Shown in pieces: positions 17,147 to 25,607 of a stretch of 64,000 bases of DNA. A program made the translations under genes and the position numbers. Source of the stretch: a bacterium (lineage in GTDB: Bacteria > Bacillota > Clostridia > Lachnospirales > Lachnospiraceae); NCBI GenBank assembly GCA_023663725.1, contig JAMPGX010000001.1, forward strand, positions 1 to 64,000, given 5' to 3'. How positions within the stretch are numbered: the stretch's first letter is position 1; the number at the start of each line of letters is the position of its first letter. The notes under the pieces were generated by a model. It searched no databases. It was not told the DNA's origin and was given only the letters and a program-made list of their open reading frames with translations.

Positions 17147-17944
17147 TCATTCATTGATAACAATAACCTTCTTAGGGCATTTTTCCATGCAGGCCCCGCA
17201 GGAGATACACTTTTGATGGTCAATTACCGCATGGAAATTCTCCACCTTTACCGCATCCGCAGGACATGCTTTCACACACAGGCCACAGCCGATGCAACCT
17301 ACGGTACATGCCTTTGACGTCACCGGTCCCTTGTCCACGGAACTGCATGCCACTACCTCCTTGGCTTCGGCGGGAATCAGAGCGATCAGTTTCCTCGGAC
17401 AGACCTCAACACATTTTCCACAGGCCTTGCATTTCTCTTTATCCACTCTGGCAATGCCATCTACAATATGGATCGCGTCAAACGGACATACCTTTACACA
17501 ACTGCCATAGCCCAGACAACCGCTGTTACAGGACTTGGGCCCGCCTCCGGGCACAAAGGGCATCATACGGCAATCCTCGACGCCGCTGTATTGATAATCC
17601 TGCTGCGTCTTCTTGCAGTCCCCCTGACAGCGTACAAATGCCACCATAGCTTCCGACGAACTTGCTTCCACGCCCATAATTTGAGCAATGACAGCTGCCG
17701 TGGCATCTCCGCCCACCGGACAGGCATTCACTGGCGCCTCTCCCTTGGCAATGGCTGCCGCCAGGCCAGAGCAGCCCGCATATCCACAGCCGCCGCAGTT
17801 ATTGCCGGGCAGAGCGCCCAGCACCGCCTCCTCCTTGGGATCTACCTCCACTTTAAATTTGATACCGGCCAGGCCCAGAAACAATCCGATAAAAATTCCG
17901 ATTGCCCCGACGATGCCAGCCGCAATAAGGATTCCCGTTATCAT
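17147..17944 (-). CDS. rnfB: Ion-translocating oxidoreductase subunit RnfB
   Basis: RnfB accepts electrons from ferredoxin and passes them into the Rnf complex. The 265-residue protein has an N-terminal membrane helix, then the Fe-S motif NNCGGCGYAGCSG with a downstream CPVGGD, and several CxxCxxCxxxCP clusters (for example CKACGKCVEVCP, CIGCGLCVKACP and CISCGACMEKCP). A further SGCLGYGSCVKVCP group brings the ferredoxin-type clusters to at least four. The ATG at 17944 lies 7 bases after AGGAGG. It is the last subunit gene of the operon. Confidence 0.97.
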   Translation of the reverse strand: MITGILIAAGIVGAIGIFIGLFLGLAGIKFKVEVDPKEEAVLGALPGNNCGGCGYAGCSGLAAAIAKGEAPVNACPVGGDATAAVIAQIMGVEASSSEAMVAFVRCQGDCKKTQQDYQYSGVEDCRMMPFVPGGGPKSCNSGCLGYGSCVKVCPFDAIHIVDGIARVDKEKCKACGKCVEVCPRKLIALIPAEAKEVVACSSVDKGPVTSKACTVGCIGCGLCVKACPADAVKVENFHAVIDHQKCISCGACMEKCPKKVIVINE

Positions 17945-17951
17945 CACCCTA

Positions 17952-17979
17952 CCTCCTAATTAAATCGCCGCGCGATGGC
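17952..17979 (-). repeat. RBS-bearing repeat, copy before rnfB
   Basis: A 28-base stretch matches 30947-30974 at 24 positions. On the minus strand it reads as a small TCGC-N3-GCGA type hairpin, TTTAAT and AGGAGG, ending just before the start codon. The other copy precedes the MerR gene in the same position and orientation. Confidence 0.7.
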
Positions 17980-17986
17980 CTTCACT

Positions 17987-18571
17987 CTATAACAGGCCGG
18001 AAAAACCGCAGAACGCAATAGCCATCAGACCGGCCGTGAGCAATACTGCCGGCATTCCCTTGAAGGCCTCCGGAATATCATTGTACTGCATCCTTTCCCG
18101 AAGCCCCGCCAGAATGACGATGGCGACAGTGAATCCCACCGCCGTGGCAAATCCGTTGACAATCCCTGTCAAAATGCCGTATTCCTTCTGCACATTGGTC
18201 AGCGCTACACCCAGCACCGCACAGTTGGTAGTAATCAGCGGCAAATATACCCCCAGCGCCTCATACAGCGCTGGCATAGCTTTGCGCAGGAACATCTCTA
18301 CAAACTGTACCAGCGCCGCAATCACCAAGATAAAGCATATCGTCTGCAGATACTCAATATGTAAGGGCTGCAGAATAAACCGATACATCAGCCCTGCCAC
18401 CGCGCTGGCCAGCGTGATGACAAAGATCACAGCCGCGCCCATTCCCGCCGCTGTATTGGTCTTCCTGGACACCCCCAGAAACGGGCATAAGCCCAGGAAC
18501 TGACTCAGAACCACGTTGCTCACCAACGAGGAGCCAATCAATATGACAAGTAATTCTTTCACTGTTTCCAT
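17987..18571 (-). CDS. rnfA: Rnf complex membrane subunit RnfA
   Basis: The 194-residue protein has six membrane segments and the conserved motif QFLGLCPFLGVSRK near the N-terminus and LPLITTNCAVLGVAL in the middle, typical of RnfA/NqrE. The two membrane Cys are known to hold a [2Fe-2S] centre between RnfA and RnfE. The ATG at 18571 with GGGG upstream is preferred to a GTG five codons earlier. Confidence 0.97.
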   Translation of the reverse strand: METVKELLVILIGSSLVSNVVLSQFLGLCPFLGVSRKTNTAAGMGAAVIFVITLASAVAGLMYRFILQPLHIEYLQTICFILVIAALVQFVEMFLRKAMPALYEALGVYLPLITTNCAVLGVALTNVQKEYGILTGIVNGFATAVGFTVAIVILAGLRERMQYNDIPEAFKGMPAVLLTAGLMAIAFCGFSGLL

Positions 18572-18630
18572 CTTTATACCCCACACTCTATTCCAGGCCC
18601 ATTGCCTATGTTTCTGGCAGGCGAGTATCC

Positions 18631-19371
18631 TTACAACTCTTCCACAACCAGATCATCGCCATCATCATAGAATTTCCTTTTGCTACAGCCCTCTTTTCCA
18701 CAATTCATACAGTCAAAGCTGCATCCAGAACCAATCTTCGAGGTGTCTTTGCCGGCTCTCGCTCCTCTGATTTTCACCACATTCTGCAGAGCACACAGCG
18801 CTGCCAGCACAAAGAACGCTCCCGGAGCCAGCACAAAGATGCCGATGGGCGTATATGCCTGAGGCATGACATGGATTCCGAAGAGCTCCCCCGCACCCAG
18901 CAGTTCCCGCACCGCGCCGATACAGGTCAGAGCCACAGTGAAGCCCAATCCCATACCAATACCGTCAAACAGGGAAAGAATCGGCGGATTAGAATATGCA
19001 TAACTCTCCGCACGGCCAAGGATGATACAGTTTACCACGATCAGCGGAATATACACGCCCAACGCATCATTCAAAAAGGGGATATAGGCCTCCAACAGCA
19101 GCTGCACCACTGTCACAAAGGAGGCAATAATCACGATAAAAGCAGGAATACGCACCTTGCTGGGGATAATCCCCCTAAGCAGAGAAATAATCAGATTGCT
19201 GAGAGCCAACACCACCAGCGTGGTGGCCCCCATACCAAAGCCATTGATGGCGGAGGTCGTCACTGCCAGAGTGGGACACATGCCCAACATCAGTACAAAG
19301 GTCGGATTCTCTTTTACCAGGCCGTTTAAAAGCCTCTCCCCGACACTGTTGGAACGATTCGCTCTACTCAT
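18631..19371 (-). CDS. rnfE: Rnf complex membrane subunit RnfE
   Basis: The 246-residue protein is homologous to RnfA and NqrD, with PTFVLMLGMCPTLAVTTSA and LPLIVVNC-type text (VYIPLIVVNCIILGRAE). GGGAGGGGAAGGGA precedes the ATG at 19371, whose gene overlaps rnfG by 8 bases. The C-terminal tail is unusual: after the last helix come GSGCSFDCMNCGKEGCSKRKF and an acidic end, adding four cysteines that could bind metal. Confidence 0.95.
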   Translation of the reverse strand: MSRANRSNSVGERLLNGLVKENPTFVLMLGMCPTLAVTTSAINGFGMGATTLVVLALSNLIISLLRGIIPSKVRIPAFIVIIASFVTVVQLLLEAYIPFLNDALGVYIPLIVVNCIILGRAESYAYSNPPILSLFDGIGMGLGFTVALTCIGAVRELLGAGELFGIHVMPQAYTPIGIFVLAPGAFFVLAALCALQNVVKIRGARAGKDTSKIGSGCSFDCMNCGKEGCSKRKFYDDGDDLVVEEL

Positions 19372-19990
19372 TCCCTTCCCCTCCCTTCTGCAGATTCTGT
19401 GCAAAGACTCTGACAGCGCCGTTCACGGCATTGGTGACAGCCTTCGTGGTGATAGTGGCGCCGCTGATGGCATCTATCTCATGCTCCGACTGACTTCCAG
19501 TCTTCGTGTATGTAAAATCCGCCGCCGTCTTCTGCTCAAACTGCGGCACCAACACCTCATGAGCACGCATGCCCAGACCGGGAGTCTCATTCATATTCAG
19601 AATAGATACCCCATTCAGTATACCATCATTTGTAATGCCTGCATACAGGGTAATATTGCCGCCATACCCCTCGCTGGAGGTCATCTCAATCACATAGCCC
19701 AACGGATTGCCTAAGGCATCCATGGCCCGAAATACAGTTCCCAGCTTCACTCCGTCCTCCGCCAGCTGCTGTGCCAGTTCGCTGGAAACAACACAGGCGT
19801 ATTCCTCAAACTGCTCGGCATCGGCAAACACCGTCTGACAGGCTTCACGAATCTTGCGCTCCTGCTGCTCCCTCCTTGGCTCCACTGTCACCTGATACAC
19901 CAGCCCCAGCAGCAATCCGGAGATCAGCGTGATGGCAAACAGGATGGCGGCATCCCTCAGCATATTTCTCTTGTCGTTATTTTCCGCCAT
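19364..19990 (-). CDS. rnfG: Rnf complex FMN subunit RnfG
   Basis: The 208-residue protein has one N-terminal membrane helix (DAAILFAITLISGLLLGLVYQ) and the covalent-FMN motif AISGATITTKAV near the C-terminus, where the second-last Thr carries the flavin in this family. It faces the outside of the membrane. The ATG at 19990 lies 8 bases after GGAGG. It overlaps rnfE (8 bases) and rnfD (14 bases), so translation is probably coupled. Confidence 0.97.
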   Translation of the reverse strand: MAENNDKRNMLRDAAILFAITLISGLLLGLVYQVTVEPRREQQERKIREACQTVFADAEQFEEYACVVSSELAQQLAEDGVKLGTVFRAMDALGNPLGYVIEMTSSEGYGGNITLYAGITNDGILNGVSILNMNETPGLGMRAHEVLVPQFEQKTAADFTYTKTGSQSEHEIDAISGATITTKAVTNAVNGAVRVFAQNLQKGGEGNE

Positions 19991-20915
19991 ATCGCGCACC
20001 TCCTTTGCCGAATGCCCTGGGCATAGTAATCTTCTCGATCAGGGGCACCAGAAGATTGCCCAGAATGATGGCATACGATACTCCCTCCGCCCCTGGCCCA
20101 AATATCCGGAAGATTCCCGTCATAATCCCCAAAAAGATGCCAAACAGATATTGTCCTCCCACAGTGATGGGCCTGGTTACATAGTCCGTCGCCATGAAAA
20201 ACGCTCCCAGCATCAGACCGCCTCCGGCCAGCTGTGCGGACAGATATTGAAGATCCAGTCCTCTGCCGCCAAACAGCAGGACAAACGCGGCAAAGCTCAC
20301 AATGTAGCTGCCAGGAATCCTCAGGTCAATTACTCCAAACAGAATCAAAAAGCAGGCGCCGATCACGATTGCAATCACAGAAGTCTCCCCGATGGTTCCC
20401 GCAGTACGGCCAATGATCATGTCCGTCACATTCACTGCCTCGCCTGCCTTCAGAGCTGCCAGCGGAGTCGCTCCCGTGTACCCGTCACAGGCAAAATTTG
20501 TCATCAGCGCCGGAAAGGATATCAGCAGAAAACATCTCGCCGCCAGCGCTGGATTCATAAAGTTCTGTCCCAGACCGCCAAAGAGCATCTTCACTACCAG
20601 GATGGCGAACACTCCGCCCACAGCGCCAATCCACAAGGGCGCGCTTGCCGGCAGGTTCAGGGCCAGCAGCAGCCCCGTCACCACTGCGGACAGATCCGTA
20701 ATGGTCAGCTTCCTGCGGTACAGCCCAAATAGAAACTCTGTCATCACAGTGGAAAACACAGTGATGAGAATATGTAACAAAGCCCTTACGCCAAAATTGT
20801 TGATGCCGAATCCCGCTGCCGGAAGTAGCGCAAGCACCACGGCCATCATGATACCGTTTGTCGTGACCATGGACCGGATATGGGGATTGGACGATACCTT
20901 TAATCTTCTCTCCAC
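19977..20915 (-). CDS. rnfD: Rnf complex FMN membrane subunit RnfD
   Basis: The 312-residue polytopic protein carries YTGATPLAALK, the RnfD flavin-binding motif, and GLGQNFMNPALAARCFL. It holds a covalently bound FMN and forms part of the ion path. The start is taken as GTG at 20915 (VERRLKVSS) because AGGAGG lies 8 bases upstream; a GTG three codons earlier overlaps that site. Confidence 0.96.
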   Translation of the reverse strand: MERRLKVSSNPHIRSMVTTNGIMMAVVLALLPAAGFGINNFGVRALLHILITVFSTVMTEFLFGLYRRKLTITDLSAVVTGLLLALNLPASAPLWIGAVGGVFAILVVKMLFGGLGQNFMNPALAARCFLLISFPALMTNFACDGYTGATPLAALKAGEAVNVTDMIIGRTAGTIGETSVIAIVIGACFLILFGVIDLRIPGSYIVSFAAFVLLFGGRGLDLQYLSAQLAGGGLMLGAFFMATDYVTRPITVGGQYLFGIFLGIMTGIFRIFGPGAEGVSYAIILGNLLVPLIEKITMPRAFGKGGARYGGK

Positions 20916-20927
20916 CTTTCCCACCTC

Positions 20928-22244
20928 CTATTTCTTTCTCTTAGCCAGCTGGAGCTTACGCATGGATTTAATCTCCTGTGTCAACGGCCTTCTCGCCGGG
21001 CAGATGAAGCTGCAACACCCGCACTCACAGCATTCCATGCCATTATTTTTGACAAAAGCCTCCTCGTCAAAATGCTCTGCATAGTCCGCCAATCTACTGG
21101 GTATCACTCTTCCCGGACACACCTCCGCGCAACGTCCGCAATTGATACAGGGCCCCGGCTCTATTGCTGACACCTCATCATGGGACATACACAGCAGCGC
21201 TGTGGAGGTCTTCGTGACGGGCACATCCAGATCAAACATCGCAAATCCCATCATGGGACCTCCGCAGACAATCTTCTCCGGCTTCCCCTTGAAGCCGCCT
21301 GCCTCCTCAATCAACTCCCGATAATTCATGCCGATCCTTACCCGATAGTTGCAGGGATTCCGGATGGCGTCACCCGTCACAGTGACAATGCGTTCAATCA
21401 GAGGACGCCCCTCCGTCACTGCGCGATATATAGCTACCACAGTATCCACATTGTTCACCACGCATCCCACGTCCGCCGGCAGCATGGAGGAATTGATCTT
21501 CCTGCCTGTGACAGCATAGATCAGCATGCGCTCCGCTCCCTGAGGGTATTTGGTCTGTAGCGCTCTGACACTGATGCGCTCCTCGTCCCGAGTCAGCTCC
21601 TGTAGCCTCTTAATGCAGTCCGGCTTATTGTCCTCCACCGCCAGGACGCCCCTGGCCTTCGGAAAGAGCTGCAGCATGATCTTCAGTCCGCCGACCAGCT
21701 TCTCCGGCTCCTCCAGCATTCTGCGGTAATCACTGGTCAGATAGGGCTCGCACTCGGCGCAGTTGGCAATGCAGTATTCAATTTTTTCCGGCTCCTTGGG
21801 CGATAGCTTCACATAGGTGGGAAAACCAGCTCCTCCCATGCCTACGATGCCCGCCTCCTTTACACAGTTGATGATCTGTTCTGGGCTCAGCGCATCCCAT
21901 GCTCCGAGCGGCTCCATCGGCGCCTCCTCATACAGGCCGTCGTTCTCCACCACAATACTCATGACGCTGTCTCCGGTCACCACCCTCCTGGGCTCGATCG
22001 CCCTGACCGTGCCGGACACAGAAGCATAAATCGGGGCTGACACAAAGCCCGCCTGCTCCGCAAGCTTCTGTCCCACCAGTACCCGATCTCCCTTTTTTAC
22101 GAGAGGAACTGCCGGGGCGCCAATATGCTGAGATACCGGATATACCAATTCACCCTTTGGCAGTACCGTCACAATGGGCTTGTCCTTGGATAGTTTCTTG
22201 CCGTCATTTGGATGGATGCCACCCACAAACGTTAACTTTCGCAT
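20928..22244 (-). CDS. rnfC: Rnf complex NADH-linked subunit RnfC
   Basis: RnfC is the peripheral subunit that exchanges electrons with NAD. The 438-residue protein has the N-terminal barrel-like domain (VPLVKKGDRVLVGQKLAE), the nucleotide and flavin region GMGGAGFPTYVKLSP and CAECEPYLTSDYR, and two C-terminal [4Fe-4S] motifs CINCGRCAEVCP and CCECGCCSFICP. The ATG at 22244 sits 7 bases after AGGAG. It is the first gene of the rnf operon. Confidence 0.97.
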   Translation of the reverse strand: MRKLTFVGGIHPNDGKKLSKDKPIVTVLPKGELVYPVSQHIGAPAVPLVKKGDRVLVGQKLAEQAGFVSAPIYASVSGTVRAIEPRRVVTGDSVMSIVVENDGLYEEAPMEPLGAWDALSPEQIINCVKEAGIVGMGGAGFPTYVKLSPKEPEKIEYCIANCAECEPYLTSDYRRMLEEPEKLVGGLKIMLQLFPKARGVLAVEDNKPDCIKRLQELTRDEERISVRALQTKYPQGAERMLIYAVTGRKINSSMLPADVGCVVNNVDTVVAIYRAVTEGRPLIERIVTVTGDAIRNPCNYRVRIGMNYRELIEEAGGFKGKPEKIVCGGPMMGFAMFDLDVPVTKTSTALLCMSHDEVSAIEPGPCINCGRCAEVCPGRVIPSRLADYAEHFDEEAFVKNNGMECCECGCCSFICPARRPLTQEIKSMRKLQLAKRKK

Positions 22245-22324
22245 ACTCATGCTCCTGCCTTTCGACTAATCCTGTTATATTCTGTCGAATTTTTTCTCAA
22301 TATTAATATACTATTTTTTTTACA

Positions 22325-22342
22325 AAAATACTACAGTATTTT
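22325..22342. promoter_or_regulatory. Perfect 18-bp palindrome in the rnf/exonuclease divergent region
   Basis: AAAATACT (22325-22332) and AGTATTTT (22335-22342) flank a 2-base centre in an AT-rich gap between rnfC and the divergent exonuclease gene. The spacing suits a dimeric repressor. No family-specific operator is recognised with confidence, and the flanking promoters are not clear enough to assign. Confidence 0.4.
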
Positions 22343-22404
22343 CAAAATTTATGTTAAGATATGAATGAGGAAAGCTTGGAGATAATCCATATTATTGATA
22401 TTAG

Positions 22405-22423
22405 TGTCCGCCAGAGGCGGGCA
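22405..22423 (+). other. Hairpin directly upstream of the exonuclease RBS
   Basis: TGTCCGCC-AGA-GGCGGGCA forms an 8-bp stem with one T-G wobble, immediately before GGGGGTG and the ATG at 22437. Its sequence resembles the hairpin of the GH25 unit, read on the plus strand (GTCCGCC...GCGGGCAT). Confidence 0.6.
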
Positions 22424-22436
22424 TGGGGGTGTAATT

Positions 22437-23540
22437 ATGAAAACAGATGATACCATACTGGAAAATCTGGAGCTCGGATATCCTCTGGAGAATCTGGCTC
22501 CTCTGGAGCAGATACTATTTCTGGATATTGAGACCACTGGTTTCACAGCACGCACATCCTATCTGTATCTGATTGGCTGCGCATATTATAGCGAGGGCTG
22601 TTGGCATACCAGGCAGTGGTTTGCCCAGAGTTATGTGGAAGAGCTTCAGATCCTGACTGCCTTTTTTGAATTTGCATCCTCCTATAAATATCTGATCCAT
22701 TTTAATGGCAACAATTTTGATCTGCCCTTCATCCAGCAGAAATGCGAACAATTGCGGCTTCCCTACAGCTTTGACAATTTTGAGGGCCTGGATATTTATA
22801 AAAGAGTCTCCTTCTATAAATATTTCCTAAAGCTCCCCAACTGTAAGCAAAAAACAATTGAAAAATTTCTCGGAATCCAGCGCGAGGACGTATTCTCGGG
22901 CGGAGAGCTGATCGGCGTATATCATGACTATGTGAAGCTTCCCTCGGAATTTGCAGAGAAATCGCTGCTGCTGCACAATGCGGACGATTTGTTGGGTATG
23001 TTGCAGATCCTGCCCATATTAACCTATTATGACCTGTTCGACGGCAGGGTGAGAGCGCGCAAGGTTCAAGCCAACTCTTACCGCGATATGTCCGGCAACC
23101 GCCGCCAGGAACTGGTAATGACCCTCACTCTTCCCTGTACTCTGCCCGTAGATATCTCTGCGTCCGCCAACTATTGCTATTTTAAGGCATCGGGGAACGA
23201 GGCTCTGCTGAAGGTTCCGATCTATGAGGAGGAACTGAAATACTATTACACCAATTACAGAGATTATTACTACCTGCCCGCCGAGGACGTGGCTCTGCAC
23301 AAATCCGTGGCCTCCTTTGTCGACCACGAACACCGTGTGCCTGCCACGGCTACCACCTGTTATACCCGAAAATATTCCTGCTATCTTCCTCAGTGGGATG
23401 TTCTGATTGAGCCGTTCTTCAAACGGGACTACAAGAGCAAAGATCTATTTTTTGAATTGACTGAAGAGTTAAAGAAGAACCGTCCGGCATTTACCATCTA
23501 TGCCAACCATATCCTGGCGATGATGGCTTCCGCATACTGA
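22437..23540 (+). CDS. YprB-type RNase H-like exonuclease domain protein
   Basis: The 367-residue protein has the DnaQ/RNase H-like core: the metal-binding FLDIETTGF near residue 30, HFNGNNFDLPFIQQ near 100, and HNADDLLGMLQIL near 185. This is the YprB-like group of predicted 3'-5' exonucleases. The C-terminal 150 residues are Tyr-rich and unassigned. ATG at 22437 follows GGGGGTG. It stands alone, divergent from rnf and convergent with cheR. Confidence 0.85.
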   Translation: MKTDDTILENLELGYPLENLAPLEQILFLDIETTGFTARTSYLYLIGCAYYSEGCWHTRQWFAQSYVEELQILTAFFEFASSYKYLIHFNGNNFDLPFIQQKCEQLRLPYSFDNFEGLDIYKRVSFYKYFLKLPNCKQKTIEKFLGIQREDVFSGGELIGVYHDYVKLPSEFAEKSLLLHNADDLLGMLQILPILTYYDLFDGRVRARKVQANSYRDMSGNRRQELVMTLTLPCTLPVDISASANYCYFKASGNEALLKVPIYEEELKYYYTNYRDYYYLPAEDVALHKSVASFVDHEHRVPATATTCYTRKYSCYLPQWDVLIEPFFKRDYKSKDLFFELTEELKKNRPAFTIYANHILAMMASAY

Positions 23541-23583
23541 TAGCTAATCCACAGTTAACGCAAGTATATAGCCTAATGTCACA

Positions 23584-23615
23584 AGGGGCACTCAGAATGA
23601 TTTCTGAATGCCCCT
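23584..23615. terminator. Stem-loop between convergent exonuclease and cheR genes
   Basis: A 14-bp stem with one mismatch, AGGGGCA-C-TCAGAA and TTCTGA-A-TGCCCCT, has a 4-base loop. It lies between two convergent stop codons. T-runs are weak on both sides, so it may be a transcript-protecting hairpin as much as a terminator. Confidence 0.6.
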
Positions 23616-23638
23616 CAACTTACACATAATATTCCCTC

Positions 23639-24418
23639 TTAACACGGTCTCTCATAGAAGAAAGAATTTTTGCGGGAATACCCCAACGTCTTATAATTGA
23701 TGATCTGTTCCGTGCTCCCAATAAACAGAACTCCTCCCGGCTTAAGGCTCTTCTGGAATTTAGCAAAGACTTCATCCTTAGCCTCTTCGGTGAAATAGAT
23801 CAGCACATTCCGACATACAATCAGATGGCAGTCACTGGGATAAGTATCCTTTAGCAGATTATGTTCTCTGAACTCCACCCGAGCCTTGACCTCGTCAGAT
23901 ATCTTGTAGGAGGGACCTATCTGGGTGAAAAATTTCTTTTTCAGATCCGCTGGAACAGCAGCAACGCTTCTGTCCGCATACAATCCCGCCTTGGCCTTGG
24001 CAATGACTTGTTTGTCAAGATCTGTGGCATAGATTTTAATCTGCCCCAGCGGAATATGTCTGGAGAACGCCATCACCAGGGAATATGGCTCATCCCCTGT
24101 GGAGCAGGCAGCGCTCCAAACTTTAAGATTCTTGCCAAACTTACCGATCAGCTCCGGGATAATCTGCTCGTCCATGATTTTCCACTGTTCCGGATTACGG
24201 TAGAATTCCGACACGTTGATCGTGATATAGTTGACAAATTCCTCAAACAGAGCCTTATCCTGCTTTAATGCCTGCACATATTTATCATAACCCTTGATGC
24301 TGTGCTTGTCGATCAATGTATCAATCCGGCGCTTCATCTGACGCTCCTTGTACGCATTCAGATCAATTGTCGTCAGACTGAATATCTGTTGTTTCAAATA
24401 TTCGTAATCATAATCCAT
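23639..24418 (-). CDS. cheR: Chemotaxis methyltransferase CheR
   Basis: The 259-residue protein has the N-terminal helical domain (LTTIDLNAYKERQMKRRID) and the SAM-binding domain: VWSAACSTGDEPYSLVMAF, IYATDLDKQVIAKA and IVCRNVLIYFTEE. CheR methylates glutamates of chemoreceptors. No receptor or other che gene is in the window; its neighbour upstream is the S1 protein gene, 49 bases away in the same direction. Confidence 0.93.
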   Translation of the reverse strand: MDYDYEYLKQQIFSLTTIDLNAYKERQMKRRIDTLIDKHSIKGYDKYVQALKQDKALFEEFVNYITINVSEFYRNPEQWKIMDEQIIPELIGKFGKNLKVWSAACSTGDEPYSLVMAFSRHIPLGQIKIYATDLDKQVIAKAKAGLYADRSVAAVPADLKKKFFTQIGPSYKISDEVKARVEFREHNLLKDTYPSDCHLIVCRNVLIYFTEEAKDEVFAKFQKSLKPGGVLFIGSTEQIINYKTLGYSRKNSFFYERPC

Positions 24419-24467
24419 GGCATTGGCCGCACCTTATATTATTTTTGTTGTACCCGCATACACTATT

Positions 24468-25607
24468 CTATTCATCACCTTCGGCGGCAATCACTGCGTC
24501 TATATCCACAGATACCACATCCGAATCGTCATCCTCGTCCCGCGCCGCAGAATCCGAAGCGCTCAGTGCCTTGATGCTCAGAGAAATCTTTCTGTCCGCC
24601 CCGTTGAAATCTACTACCTTGGCCGTCACCTCTTCGCCTACGCTCAGCACGTCGGCAGGCTTGTCTATATGCTCTTTAGATATCTGGGACACATGCAGTA
24701 GCGCATCCACACCGGGCTCCAGCTCTATAAACGCGCCGAAATCCGTCATCCTGGCCACTCTGCCAGTCACAACATTGCCCACCGCATATTTTTCAAAGGC
24801 ATCCTTCCAGGGATTGGCATCATCGAACTTCAAGGATAACGCAATCTTACTCCCATTGATCTCCTTGATCAAGACAGTAAGCGGCTCTCCAACCTTAAAT
24901 ACCTTTTTAGGGTGCTCGACTCTGCCCCAGGACATCTCAGAGATATGCAACAGTCCGTCCGCACCGCCCAGATCAACGAAAGCGCCGAAGTCTGTGACAT
25001 TCTTCACGACGCCTTCAACGATATCGCCCTCGTGAATCCTGGCAAACAGCTCTCTCTGCAACTCCGCCTTCTGCGCCACAAGCAATTGCTTGCGGTCGCC
25101 AATATACCTTCTTCTCTTGGGATTGTATTCGCTGATCACGAACTCAATCTCCTGACCCGCATACTTGGTCAGATCTTTCTCATAAGTATCAGATACCAGG
25201 CTCGCGGGAATAAATATCCTCACTTCGTCAACTACTACGCTAAGGCCTCCCTCCAACACCTGTGTCACGGTTGCTTTCAACACTTCCCTGTTGTTATAAG
25301 CTTCCTCGATACGCTTGTTACCTCTGTCTGCCGCCAGACGCTTGTAGGTCAGGACTACCTGTCCCTCCCCGTCATTAACCTTCAGAATCTTGACCTCCAT
25401 CGTGTCGCCAATCTTAGCAATCGTGGTCAGATCCACACTCTGGTCATTGGAGTATTCGCTCTTCGTGAGAATACCGTCCGACTTGTATCCGATGTTAAGG
25501 ACGATCTCGTCCGGCTTGACATCGATGACAGTGCCTTCAACTACCTCTCCTGCATGTATTGTTTTTAATGATTCTTCCAGCATTTGTTCAAAAGTTAATT
25601 CTGACAT
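24468..25607 (-). CDS. rpsA: S1-domain RNA-binding protein (ribosomal protein S1 type)
   Basis: The 379-residue protein contains four S1 domains, beginning AGEVVEGTVIDVKPDEIVLNI, then VLKATVTQVLEGGLSVVVDE, GDIVEGVVKNVTDFGAFVDLG and GNVVTGRVARMTDFGAFIELE. This four-domain form is the Gram-positive S1 homologue. AGAGGAGG precedes the ATG at 25607, which lies 20 bases inside the ispH gene in another frame, so translation is probably coupled. In many Clostridia IspH and S1 are one fused protein; here they are separate. Confidence 0.93.
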   Translation of the reverse strand: MSELTFEQMLEESLKTIHAGEVVEGTVIDVKPDEIVLNIGYKSDGILTKSEYSNDQSVDLTTIAKIGDTMEVKILKVNDGEGQVVLTYKRLAADRGNKRIEEAYNNREVLKATVTQVLEGGLSVVVDEVRIFIPASLVSDTYEKDLTKYAGQEIEFVISEYNPKRRRYIGDRKQLLVAQKAELQRELFARIHEGDIVEGVVKNVTDFGAFVDLGGADGLLHISEMSWGRVEHPKKVFKVGEPLTVLIKEINGSKIALSLKFDDANPWKDAFEKYAVGNVVTGRVARMTDFGAFIELEPGVDALLHVSQISKEHIDKPADVLSVGEEVTAKVVDFNGADRKISLSIKALSASDSAARDEDDDSDVVSVDIDAVIAAEGDE

